From an uncultured Bacilli bacterium (GTDB taxonomy: Bacteria > Bacillota_I > Bacilli_A > RF39 > UBA660), in NCBI GenBank assembly GCA_947626535.1, contig CANQSO010000005.1, forward strand, positions 1 to 43,193: DNA of 43,193 nt. Reading direction: 5' to 3'. Under the pieces are notes generated by a model that was given only the letters and a program-made list of their open reading frames with translations, did not search any database and had not been told where the DNA came from. Below, piece by piece: positions 9,939 through 19,433 of this stretch. The position numbers and the translations under genes are program-made. The number at the start of each line of letters is the position of its first letter. The stretch's first letter is position 1.

Positions 9939-11083
9939 GAGAGATAACTATGAGATTTGAAAAATGGGAAGAGGAAGCATTTAATTATCTTACATCTTTA
10001 TATGAAAACTTTTTTAAAGAGTTGTCAGAAAAATGTATGGACTGTTTTAGAATAGATTCTAGAGAACTATTCTCTGAAAATGTTAAAGAATTAACTGACG
10101 AGCAGGAAAAAAAGATAAAAGATTATTGGGAAAAATATACAAAAGATTTTGATATTGCATATCACAAATATTATATAGATAGAACTGGAAAATTTGATGA
10201 AAGATTTATTCCAGATGATTTATTTGTTGGATATATTGATGGCTATTTAAATAATAGAGCAATTGAACCAGGGGTTGCAGATAAAAACTATTTTGATTTA
10301 TATTTAAAAGGTTTTAATTTGCCCAAGACATATGTTCATTTGATAAATGGTGTTTTTGAAGATAAAGACTATAACATTATAACCAAAGAAAAAGTGATTG
10401 ATATTTTATTATTAGCTAGTAATATTACGATAAAACCAAGTATGGCATCATATGGTGGGAAAGGTGTTATATTTCTTAATAATCCAACAAAAAGAGATTT
10501 AATAGATTTTTTGGATAATCTAGAAGATGAAAACTTGATTTTTCAAGAAACAGTGAATCAATCTAAAGAAACTGCTAAATTACATCCAGATTCACTTAAT
10601 ACAATCAGGATTATGACATTAATTCTAGATGGAGAGGTAAAAGTCTTACCTTGGTGTGCATTCAGAATGGGAATTGGAAAATCTAAAGTTGATAATGCGA
10701 GTTTTGGTGGGATTTACTGTAAAGTTAACGAAGATGGAACACTTTCAAATTTTGCATATGATGCACTTGGTAAAAGATTTGACAAACATCCAGATGGTGG
10801 AAATTTTGAAAATGTAAAATTTGAATTTATAGATAAGGTTAGAGACTTAGTAAAAGAAGCAGCGCAAAGATTTCCACATTTTAGATTAATTGGATGGGAC
10901 ATTGCAATTACAAAAGATAATGAACCAATTATTATTGAAGCAAATTTAACAATGAGTGGAATGGATGTTATTGAAACGATATGTGGTCCATTGTTTGGTG
11001 AGTATACTGAAAAGGTGTTAGAGGAAGTATTCTTAAAAAAGCATAAAAAGAAAACATCGATGGATATATCACAATATGTATAG
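9929..11083 (+). CDS. Sugar-transfer-associated-type ATP-grasp enzyme
   Basis: IKPSMASYGGKGVIFL, LIFQETVNQ, LHPDSLNTIRIMT, LIGWDIAITKDNEPIIIEANL. Confidence 0.75.
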   Translation: MDLGEITMRFEKWEEEAFNYLTSLYENFFKELSEKCMDCFRIDSRELFSENVKELTDEQEKKIKDYWEKYTKDFDIAYHKYYIDRTGKFDERFIPDDLFVGYIDGYLNNRAIEPGVADKNYFDLYLKGFNLPKTYVHLINGVFEDKDYNIITKEKVIDILLLASNITIKPSMASYGGKGVIFLNNPTKRDLIDFLDNLEDENLIFQETVNQSKETAKLHPDSLNTIRIMTLILDGEVKVLPWCAFRMGIGKSKVDNASFGGIYCKVNEDGTLSNFAYDALGKRFDKHPDGGNFENVKFEFIDKVRDLVKEAAQRFPHFRLIGWDIAITKDNEPIIIEANLTMSGMDVIETICGPLFGEYTEKVLEEVFLKKHKKKTSMDISQYV

Positions 11084-11098
11084 TTAGGAGAAATAGAT

Positions 11099-12079
11099 AT
11101 GAAAAAAGTAAGAGAAGAAGAATATATATATGCTGGTATTCCTACTTATATGGGTGGGGAATTCATTAGAGAAAAAGAAATAAAAAACTATGATGTAGTA
11201 TTTTTGGGTGTTCCTTGTGATTATGGTGCATCGTATAGGTTAGGTGCAAAATATGCTCCAAGACAATTAAGAGAGTATTCATTTTGGGATAGAATCTATG
11301 GAGAAGAATTATATGATTTAGATCATAATGAATATTTAAAAACTAATGAACTGAAAATAGCAGATTTAGGAGATGTGTACGTTAATCCGACTAATACAGA
11401 AGAAAATCAAAATGCAATAACCGAAAAAGTATATTCTATTACAAAAAATAGTTTTCCTCTTGTATGTGGTGGAGACCATTCTATTACATATGGCAGTTTT
11501 AGAGGCTTTTATAAAGTCATAAAAGAAAAATATCCTGATTATGAAATTGGATTAATACATTTTGATGCACATATGGATGTAGAAGATAAGTATTTAAATA
11601 TGCCGGATATTTGGCATGGTAATGTATTTAGAAAACTGATTGAAGATGGATATTTAAATGGTGAAAATATGTATACAATAGGTCCACGAGGTGTTGTTGG
11701 AAAAGATTGGTTTGATTATGTAAAAGAAAAACATATTAATTTATTTACATCTAACTATACAAAAAAGAATGGAATTTTGAACATTATTAATGAGATAAAA
11801 GAAAGAAATAAAAATAAGAAAATAAAGTTTTATATAACATTTGATATTGATTGTTTAGATGTATCATATATTTTTGGAACAGGTACTCCACAATGTAATG
11901 GCTTAACACCTTATGAATGTGATGAGGCATTAAGAAACTTGCATGATTTAGATATAGCTGGATTTGATATTGTAGAACTTAATCCAAAACTTGATGATTC
12001 TCATACATCATTTGTTATTGCTGAAGAATTACTATATCACTTTTTAGCATTTGGTCTAAATAAGGAGAAGTTAAAATGA
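11099..12079 (+). CDS. Ureohydrolase (arginase/agmatinase/formiminoglutamase family)
   Basis: VCGGDHSITYG, IHFDAHMDV, TFDIDCLD, GTGTPQCNGLTPYE; metal-ligand motifs intact. Confidence 0.9.
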   Translation: MKKVREEEYIYAGIPTYMGGEFIREKEIKNYDVVFLGVPCDYGASYRLGAKYAPRQLREYSFWDRIYGEELYDLDHNEYLKTNELKIADLGDVYVNPTNTEENQNAITEKVYSITKNSFPLVCGGDHSITYGSFRGFYKVIKEKYPDYEIGLIHFDAHMDVEDKYLNMPDIWHGNVFRKLIEDGYLNGENMYTIGPRGVVGKDWFDYVKEKHINLFTSNYTKKNGILNIINEIKERNKNKKIKFYITFDIDCLDVSYIFGTGTPQCNGLTPYECDEALRNLHDLDIAGFDIVELNPKLDDSHTSFVIAEELLYHFLAFGLNKEKLK

Positions 12080-13048
12080 AAAAAATAGCAATGTTATTTA
12101 ATTTAAATAGACATCAATATGAATATGAAACAGAATTTGATTCTGAATTAACTATTGAAAGTATATATAATGTTTTATCTAAAAAATATGAAGTAAAAAA
12201 AAATTGAAGCCGATAAAGAATTTAAATGGATAGATAAGTTAAATCAATATCAGCCTAATCTGGTCTTTAATATTTGTGAAGGATATAATGGTCCTGCTAG
12301 AGAATCTGTATATGGAGCAATATTAGAACAATTTAAATATAATTATTCAGGTCCAGACAGCACGAATTTGTTGATGTGCCATAATAAATTTTTAGTAAAA
12401 AATCTTTTAAAAGATTGTATAGATTGTCCAAAAGGGTATAGTGTTTGTGAAAAAAATGATATTGATTTATTGAATGATATTCAATTTCCAGTAATTGTCA
12501 AATTAAATTCTGAAGGTTCAAGTATGGGAATGGATGAAAAATCAATAGTAAATTCATATGATGAATTAAAAAAACAAATATTATCTTTACTTGAGAAATA
12601 TGATAGAAATGTTTTAGTAGAAGAATATATAGAAGGCCAAGATTTTAGCATGATTTATGTTGAGGGGATTGGTGCATTAGGACCATGTATAGTTAATTGT
12701 GATTCTGAATTTTATGATTATGAAATGAAAACTATTAAGGATGATACAGTTGATATACAAACAGCAAATGGCGAATTTAAATCTTTAAAAAATATTGTTT
12801 TGACTATTGCAAAAAAATTAGATATTAAAGGATATGCAAAAATAGACTTTAGAGAAAAAGATGATAAGTATTATTTGATAGAAGTTAATTCTCAAGTAAG
12901 TTTTCATCCTACTGGCGAATTTATTACATGTGCAAAGACAGGTGGATATTCGTTTGATGATATCATCAATTATATTGTGGAAAAAGCATTGGAAACTAGT
13001 GCCAAAAAAAATTCAATAGGATATAAGGTGATTGATAATGATAGATGA
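12076..13048 (+). pseudogene. D-Ala-D-Ala-ligase-like ATP-grasp, frameshifted at an A9 tract (12195-12203)
   Basis: Frame 0: MKKIAMLFNLNRHQYEYETEFDSELTIESIYNVLSKKYEVKKN*. Removing one A gives KYEVKKIEADKEFKWIDKLNQYQPNLVFNICEGYNGPARESVYGAILEQFKYNYSGPDSTNLLMCHNK, joining ORF 12368-13048. Confidence 0.85.
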
Positions 13049-14114
13049 AAAAATAATTGACAAAGAATTGCAAGAAAAATATCGACAATTAGTTGAAATG
13101 GATAATTTGCTACCAATTAAAATATCTGACTTTTATATGAAAAAAATAATTGAAGAAATAGATACAATTGGTATGGGTGGACCATTATATAGATCAGTAA
13201 TTCCTATAAAAGATAAAATAGATTTAAAAACCAGTGTTGAAACTAGAGATTATGTTGAAGAAGATAAACATAATCCAGTTGAAAATTGCGATTACATAAT
13301 TCAAAAATATGAAAATCGTTTAGTTTTTATTATAACGGATGTTTGTTTTGCACATTGCCAATATTGTTTTAGAACTTATAATTTGTCTAAATTTCAACAA
13401 AGTAATTTGAAAGAAACAATAAAAAATAAAATATTGGTTTTGAAAAAGTATCTACAATCGCATTCAAATATAAAGGAAGTAATATTTTCTGGTGGAGATC
13501 CGTTAAGTATAGGCTATGAAAATATGAAATTTGCGTTAGATGAATTACAACAATGGAATATTAGAATACATACAAGAGCAATTGTATATGAACCATCTAT
13601 TTTTACAGAAAAAATGATAAATTTATTCAATAAACATAATATTAGACTTGTATTTCATATTAATCATCCTTATGAAATAGATGAAGTAGTTGAAGAAAAG
13701 ATAAATGAAATTAGAAAAGCTGGAATAAGAATGTATTCTCAATTTCCACTATTAAGAGGTATTAATGATAATTCAAAAGTTTTAATAAAATTATTAATAA
13801 AAATGGACGAATTAAATATTAGACCATTATCTATTTTTATTCCTGATCCAATATCATATGGTGCTGTAAATAGAATTTCAGTAAGTAGAATAGAAAAAAT
13901 AATGGATGAAGTAAATTGGAATGCTCCTTCTTGGGTTAATTCAGTTAGGTTTGTAATGGATACTACAATTGGAAAAGTGAGAAGAGAGAATATAATAAAA
14001 AGAGAAGGCAAATGTATTACATTTTCTAGAGATGGCAAAACTGTAGAATACTATGATTTAGATGATGGAATTGATGTTCCTTCACCAATTGATAAATTAT
14101 TGTGGAAAAACTAA
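13032..14114 (+). CDS. Radical SAM lysine-2,3-aminomutase-like enzyme
   Basis: CFAHCQYCFR (CX3CX2C), VIFSGGDPLS, LVFHINHPYEIDE, LLRGINDNSKVL; C-terminal FVMDTTIGK can carry the PLP lysine. Confidence 0.9.
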   Translation: MIMIDEKIIDKELQEKYRQLVEMDNLLPIKISDFYMKKIIEEIDTIGMGGPLYRSVIPIKDKIDLKTSVETRDYVEEDKHNPVENCDYIIQKYENRLVFIITDVCFAHCQYCFRTYNLSKFQQSNLKETIKNKILVLKKYLQSHSNIKEVIFSGGDPLSIGYENMKFALDELQQWNIRIHTRAIVYEPSIFTEKMINLFNKHNIRLVFHINHPYEIDEVVEEKINEIRKAGIRMYSQFPLLRGINDNSKVLIKLLIKMDELNIRPLSIFIPDPISYGAVNRISVSRIEKIMDEVNWNAPSWVNSVRFVMDTTIGKVRRENIIKREGKCITFSRDGKTVEYYDLDDGIDVPSPIDKLLWKN

Positions 14115-14175
14115 TGAATTGAATATATATATTTTTTTAAAAGTGATACAATATAATTAAGTAATTTCATTTTAC

Positions 14176-15297
14176 ATGAAAGGAATGATTAAAATGCCAC
14201 ATTATAATGCGTATGATAGTTTTAAAACTAAAAAAAGTATAGAAAAAAAACAAAGAGCTAAAGAAAGAGCTTTTGGAAAGAAAACTGAAGCAGTAGATAA
14301 CTTTATTATTGATTCTTGTGATGAATATGGAGTTGTTATTGAAGTTAGATATGATGATGCATATATACTTTATAATGGAGAAGTAGTATTAGCAAAACTA
14401 AGAAATGATATAAACTTAGTTTGTAATCAAGTTGTTTTTCCTGGAGATAAAGTAGATATAGAAAAAGCAAATGATACATATATTATCAATCACTTATTAA
14501 ATAGAACTTCAATATTATCAAGAACTAAAAAAGATAGTACGAGATTAAATGATGTTGGATCAACAAAGAATATTGCTTCAAATGTTGATTTGGCTGTAAT
14601 TGTGGTTGCTGCTAAAGAACCACCATTACATCCAAAATTTATTGATAGATATCTAATGATTCTTCAAAACAGTAATATTCCAGCTATAATTTGTTTAAAC
14701 AAGTGTGATTTAAAGACTGATGAAGATGAAGAAATCCTTTCAACGTATAGAGATTTAGGAATAGATGTAATTGAAACATCCACTTATAGTAATATTGGCA
14801 TTAATGAATTAAAGGCACGATTAATTAATAAACAAGCTATATTTGTTGGAAATAGTGGTGTTGGAAAGTCTTCACTTACAAATGCTATTATGGGAGATGA
14901 TGAAATAAAAACAAGCCATGTTAGTGATAAAAGTAAACGTGGAAGACATACAACAACAACTTCAAAATACTATGTATGGGAAGATAATTCTTCCATCATT
15001 GATACACCTGGTATAAGAAGTTTAGATGTTTCAACTTTTAATCCAATTGAAATACAAGATTACTTTCCTGAATTTGAAAATTGGAGAGATAAATGTAAGT
15101 ATAATGATTGTCTTCACTTTAACGAGCCTTATGATTCTTGTATAATTAAACAAGGAGTGGCTAGCGGATTTATTAGTCCAGAACGCTATGAAAGTTATTT
15201 AAGAATTATGGGAGATGTACTTGGTGAAAAAAATTATGAAAGTATATTGAATGAAGTTGCTCCAGATTTCAAAAAAAAAATTAATTTTAAAAAATAA
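14176..15297 (+). CDS. rsgA: RsgA-family circularly permuted ribosome-associated GTPase
   Basis: LNKCDL before GNSGVGKSSL before DTPGIRSL; Cys/His zinc motif CKYNDCLHFNEPYDSC; start probably at internal ATG 14194. Confidence 0.92.
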   Translation: MKGMIKMPHYNAYDSFKTKKSIEKKQRAKERAFGKKTEAVDNFIIDSCDEYGVVIEVRYDDAYILYNGEVVLAKLRNDINLVCNQVVFPGDKVDIEKANDTYIINHLLNRTSILSRTKKDSTRLNDVGSTKNIASNVDLAVIVVAAKEPPLHPKFIDRYLMILQNSNIPAIICLNKCDLKTDEDEEILSTYRDLGIDVIETSTYSNIGINELKARLINKQAIFVGNSGVGKSSLTNAIMGDDEIKTSHVSDKSKRGRHTTTTSKYYVWEDNSSIIDTPGIRSLDVSTFNPIEIQDYFPEFENWRDKCKYNDCLHFNEPYDSCIIKQGVASGFISPERYESYLRIMGDVLGEKNYESILNEVAPDFKKKINFKK

Positions 15298-15370
15298 GTA
15301 ATAATTATATTTATTTTATATGACAATAACTAAGTATTTAAAATTTAGATTAAAAATAATGTAATGTACT

Positions 15371-15574
15371 AGTAAACGAATGTTGTAAATTTCCTCATTA
15401 TTTCCTCATTTTGTAAATAACGATAATACGGATAATACTATATATACTGATGTTACATTGACTGTATTTTCAAGAAATAACAATAATACTATAAATACCA
15501 TAAATAAGGATAATATGAGATTGCACTGAGCATGTGGAAGTGGTAAAAAGTATAAAAATTGTTGTGGAAAATGA
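15371..15574 (+). repeat. Putative attachment-site repeat, copy 2, with secA-like SEC-C fragment (15530-15574)
   Basis: AGTAAACGAATGTTGTAAATTTCCTCA...GAGATTGCACTGAGCATG nearly matches 18064-18225; ACGSGKKYKNCCGK*. Confidence 0.85.
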
Positions 15575-15639
15575 TTATGAAATAAGGGATGTCGCAATAT
15601 GATAAATGGGTGACATCTTTTAAATTTAAAGAGGTATGA

Positions 15640-15990
15640 ATGACTAATAATGATAATTCTAATATAATTATTTATCAATCTGATGATAGAGAAACAAAAC
15701 TGTTTGATTATCTCAACAACAAATGGCAATGCTTTTTAAAACTTCAAGAACGAATATTATTGAACACATAAACAATATATATTTAGAAGGAGAATTGGAT
15801 AAAATTTCAACATGTCAGAATTTCCGACAAGTTTAAAAAGAAGAAATAGAGAGGTATGACGAGAAATTCCATTTTATAATTTAGATATGATAATATCTTT
15901 AGGATATTTTATTAAATCTAAAATAGCTACTAATTTTAGAAATTGGGCTACTTAAAGTTTGAAAGAATATATTCCAAAAAAGCATTGAAA
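15640..15990 (+). pseudogene. RhuM-family protein remnant with several stops/frameshifts
   Basis: MTNNDNSNIIIYQSDDRETKLFDYL / MAMLFKTSRTNIIEHINNIYLEGELDK / YDEKFHF-YNLDMIISLGYFIKSKIATNFRNWAT*SLKEYI. Confidence 0.8.
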
Positions 15991-16041
15991 AATGCAAAAT
16001 AATTACTTTTGACATTATGCATGTTGTAATTTTTTTACATT

Positions 16042-17226
16042 TTGTATATAATAATGTTGGAGAGTGATATTATGTTAAAAAAAATAAAATTGGATAATTA
16101 TACAACATTTATTAAACCTACTGAGATAGATTTTTCTGCTACTAACTATAAGTTTTTAGAAAATGAGAATGTTGGAAGTAACAAAATACTTAAAGGTTGT
16201 CTATTTGTTGGCGAAAATGCTTCTGGTAAAACAAAAATATTAAAAAGCATAACTTTATTGCTTGATTTATTATTTGGAAATAATGAAATGTATTTTATGT
16301 CTAATAAAAGTTTTTATACAACTAAACCAACATATAAACTTGAATATACATTTATAGAAGATAATAAAGAAATAGTATACTCAATTGAACTAGACAATAA
16401 TAAAATTATTTCAGAAAAGTTATTTTTTGAGCATCAAATGATTTTAGAAAGATTAGGGAATACCGCAAAATTTAATTTAAATGAAGAAAAAACATTTAGT
16501 GATATTTCTGATAAACTATTGTTTTTGCGTAGAATATATTTTGATACTAATTTTTATGACAACAAAATATTAAATAAGTGGTTTTTATATATGAAAAAAT
16601 CAGTATATATTAATTGCTATTATAGAACAGTTATTAATTATTTAGGAAGTAGTTTATTGGTTCATGAATATTTAAATAATAATACAGTAGATGATATAAA
16701 TAAATTTTTAGAAAAAATTGATTATAAGCAAAAAATAGAATATGGTACAGAAATAATTGATTCAAATAAAAAAAACTTTGTTAAGTTAAATGACAATAAA
16801 AAATTTATTTCATTTAATAAGAAAGGTACAGATATTTATATCCCTGAAATGTTTGAATCAACAGGTAATATAACTTTTATGGAATTACTACCATCATTTT
16901 TACATGCTATTAATAATGAATGTATGATAATTATTGATGAGTTTAGTAGTGGTTTTCATAATGAATTAGAAGAATGCATAATAAAATATTTTTTTCATTA
17001 TTCAAAAAATTCACAACTATTTTTTACTTCACATTCTACGAATATTTTAAATAATACATTGATTAGACCAGATCAAATATATTCAGTTTCTTTTGATTCA
17101 AAAAAAGGTTCAGTTTTAAAAAGATTTTCTGAAGAAATGCCAAGAGAATCCCAAAATACAGAAAAAATGTATTTAAATGGAGTGTTTAATGGAATGCCTA
17201 GATACAACAAAATCTTTAAAGATTAA
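16042..17226 (+). CDS. AAA family ATPase (RloA/AbiLi/OLD-like), likely defence component
   Basis: GCLFVGENASGKTKILKSI Walker A, CMIIIDEFSSGFHNELEE Walker B, FFTSHSTNIL; start probably at 16072. Confidence 0.8.
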   Translation: MYIIMLESDIMLKKIKLDNYTTFIKPTEIDFSATNYKFLENENVGSNKILKGCLFVGENASGKTKILKSITLLLDLLFGNNEMYFMSNKSFYTTKPTYKLEYTFIEDNKEIVYSIELDNNKIISEKLFFEHQMILERLGNTAKFNLNEEKTFSDISDKLLFLRRIYFDTNFYDNKILNKWFLYMKKSVYINCYYRTVINYLGSSLLVHEYLNNNTVDDINKFLEKIDYKQKIEYGTEIIDSNKKNFVKLNDNKKFISFNKKGTDIYIPEMFESTGNITFMELLPSFLHAINNECMIIIDEFSSGFHNELEECIIKYFFHYSKNSQLFFTSHSTNILNNTLIRPDQIYSVSFDSKKGSVLKRFSEEMPRESQNTEKMYLNGVFNGMPRYNKIFKD

Positions 17227-17974
17227 TTTTAAAAGAAATATTGGTTCAGTATTAATTGTTGTAGAAGGTGCTTCATATGAATTTGATTTATTAAAGCAAA
17301 TTTTTAGAAAAATTCTTCATTACAATTATATTGAAAAAAGCAGAAATCAACAAAATTTTAAAAACTATGATGAATTTGTAATGAAAGGGAACGAAAACTC
17401 TCATGTGATAGTAATAAATTCAAAAAATTCTAATTTATCTTCTATAAAAAAAGATGAAAATTATCTTAATGAAATTTATAAACAATTATATTTAGAATAT
17501 GGAATAGATGTAAAAAATATTAATATATATTTTATTTGGGATAGAGATAATGAATCTAATCCATCAGATGTAACAGAAGACTTATTAAGTCGATTAGGAA
17601 ATTCAGTTGAGAATAAAAATGGGGAAATGAATGGATTATTATTGCTAAGTTATCCATGTATAGAAGCTTTTACTATTTCTAATTTTGATAAACAGACAAC
17701 AAGTTTAAAAGAAAAAGATTTAAAAAAGTATGTTAAAGATAACGATTATAATATAAATAAAATAAATAGATATACACTATTGAATGCTACAGTTATGATG
17801 AACAAAAGTTTATTAGAATGTGGAATTACAGAATATGATTTAGATGATTTTTCAAAAACATCTTTAAAAGTTTTTAGTAAACAAGAATTATTTTTGCGTA
17901 GCAAAAAATATTATAATTTATTGTCATTAATTTCAATAATGCTTTTAGATTTAAATATTATAACAATAAGATAA
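17177..17974 (+). CDS. TOPRIM/RloB-like partner protein of the AAA ATPase
   Basis: SVLIVVEGASYEFDLL (E motif), YFIWDRDNE (DxD-like), overlaps upstream ATPase ORF; start may be ATG 17189. Confidence 0.6.
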   Translation: MECLMECLDTTKSLKINFKRNIGSVLIVVEGASYEFDLLKQIFRKILHYNYIEKSRNQQNFKNYDEFVMKGNENSHVIVINSKNSNLSSIKKDENYLNEIYKQLYLEYGIDVKNINIYFIWDRDNESNPSDVTEDLLSRLGNSVENKNGEMNGLLLLSYPCIEAFTISNFDKQTTSLKEKDLKKYVKDNDYNINKINRYTLLNATVMMNKSLLECGITEYDLDDFSKTSLKVFSKQELFLRSKKYYNLLSLISIMLLDLNIITIR

Positions 17975-18063
17975 ATATTTTATAGTATAAAAATAATAAG
18001 CATTGTAGTAGCAATTATATTTTTGCCAATGGTAAAAATATAAAATATATAGTATAATAAACA

Positions 18064-18268
18064 AGTAAACGAATGTTGTAAATTTCCTCATTTTGTAAAT
18101 AACGATAATACAGATAATACTCATAATACTATATATATTGATGTTTTGTTGACCGTATTTTCAAGAAATAACAATAATACTATAAATACCATAAATAAGG
18201 ATAATATGAGATTGCACTGAGCATGCGGTTCGGGCAAGAAGTATAAGAACTGTTGCGGGAGAGGCTAG
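18064..18268 (+). repeat. Putative attachment-site repeat, copy 3, with secA-like SEC-C fragment (18221-18268)
   Basis: Near match to copy 2 arm; ends ACGSGKKYKNCCGRG*. Confidence 0.85.
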
Positions 18269-18354
18269 TAAATAAAGGGTTTTTATTAATTTTATAAAAA
18301 ATTACATTGGTAGCGAAATTTGATTTTGTTTGCATAAGTTTAAAAAAATAGCTA

Positions 18355-19398
18355 ATGTATCAGTATCCTTTTGAGGCAGCAAGAGTTAATGGTAAAAGAA
18401 AACAAATTACAAAATCAGGATTTAGGACCAAAAATGCTGCTTTTATTGCAGGGTAAAAAGCTTATGAAGATTATCAAAATGGTGGTTGTAAAGTGGAAGG
18501 CTGTATGTCTTATGGATATTTTAGAAATTTTGTAAAAGTTATAAAATGTTCATTTAGAGTTGCAACAGATATTTTTGGATTTATAAATTATAATCCTTCA
18601 CTTACTATCAAACTCCCTTATATCGAATTATTAAAAAAACAAAGAAGGCACGTTTACACAAATGAGGAAATAGATCTTATATTAACTAGATTTATGAATA
18701 ATGAACCTTTTACTTGCCTATTTATTACTGTTTGTTACACAGGTATGCGACCAAGTGAAGCATGTGCATTAACGTGGAATGATGTCAATTTAGAAAAAAG
18801 GATAATTACTATAAAGCATAATGTATATCCAAAAGTGAAAGATGAAAAAGGAAAATGGTTTATTGGTACACCCAAAACAGATACGAGTAATAGAGAAATT
18901 TATATATGTGATACGCTTTTTCAAGCTTTACATAACTTTAAGTCAAATCAAGAAAAACATAAAAAGTATTATAATAGTAAATATCATTATTATCATTTAG
19001 AAGAAGTTAAAAATAAATTTGGAAAGGTAGTTGAACATAGATTAATTGAATCAAAAAGAAAAAATCGAAATCAAGAAATATTTGACTTGGTATTTGTTAA
19101 TAAAGATGGAAGTTATTCTGGTACAGATATAACGAAATATCCTTATAAAGTAATTCGCAATGAATTAGGAATTATTAATTGCCGTTTCTATGATTTAAGA
19201 GGCAGTTATGCTACTAAAAGTTTAAGAAATGGAGCAGATCTTAGAGATGTAGCTGATACATTAGGTCATAACAATATTGAAACGACCGAAAATTATTATG
19301 TCACAAGTTCTTTTGCTTCAAGGAAAGAAGTAAGCGAAAAATTTGAACAAACAATTTCTTCAAAAGTTATTGAACAAATTATAAATAAAAAGGGCTAA
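18355..19398 (+). pseudogene. Tyrosine recombinase pseudogene, homologous to the integrase at 6175-7461
   Basis: MYQYPFEAARVNGKRKQITKSGFRTKNAAFIAG*KAYEDYQNGGC...MSYGYFRNFVK; in-frame TAA at 18454 and loss of the core-binding segment; catalytic C-terminus retained. Confidence 0.9.
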
Positions 19399-19404
19399 AA
19401 TTTA

Positions 19405-19433
19405 TTGATTAAATATACCACTTGCGGTATAAT
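19405..19433 (+). promoter_or_regulatory. Sigma70-type promoter of fic with overlapping inverted-repeat operator candidate
   Basis: TTGATT (19405-19410), 17-nt spacer, TATAAT (19428-19433); ATACC(19415-19419)...GGTAT(19426-19430). Confidence 0.55.

Noticed and set aside
8885-14038. Minus-strand ORFs 8885-9163, 10714-10902 and 13739-14038
   Set aside because: Antisense to enzyme genes with clear motifs; treated as chance ORFs
15406-15729. 107-aa minus-strand ORF
   Set aside because: Overlaps att copy 2 and the RhuM remnant on the opposite strand; no recognisable domain
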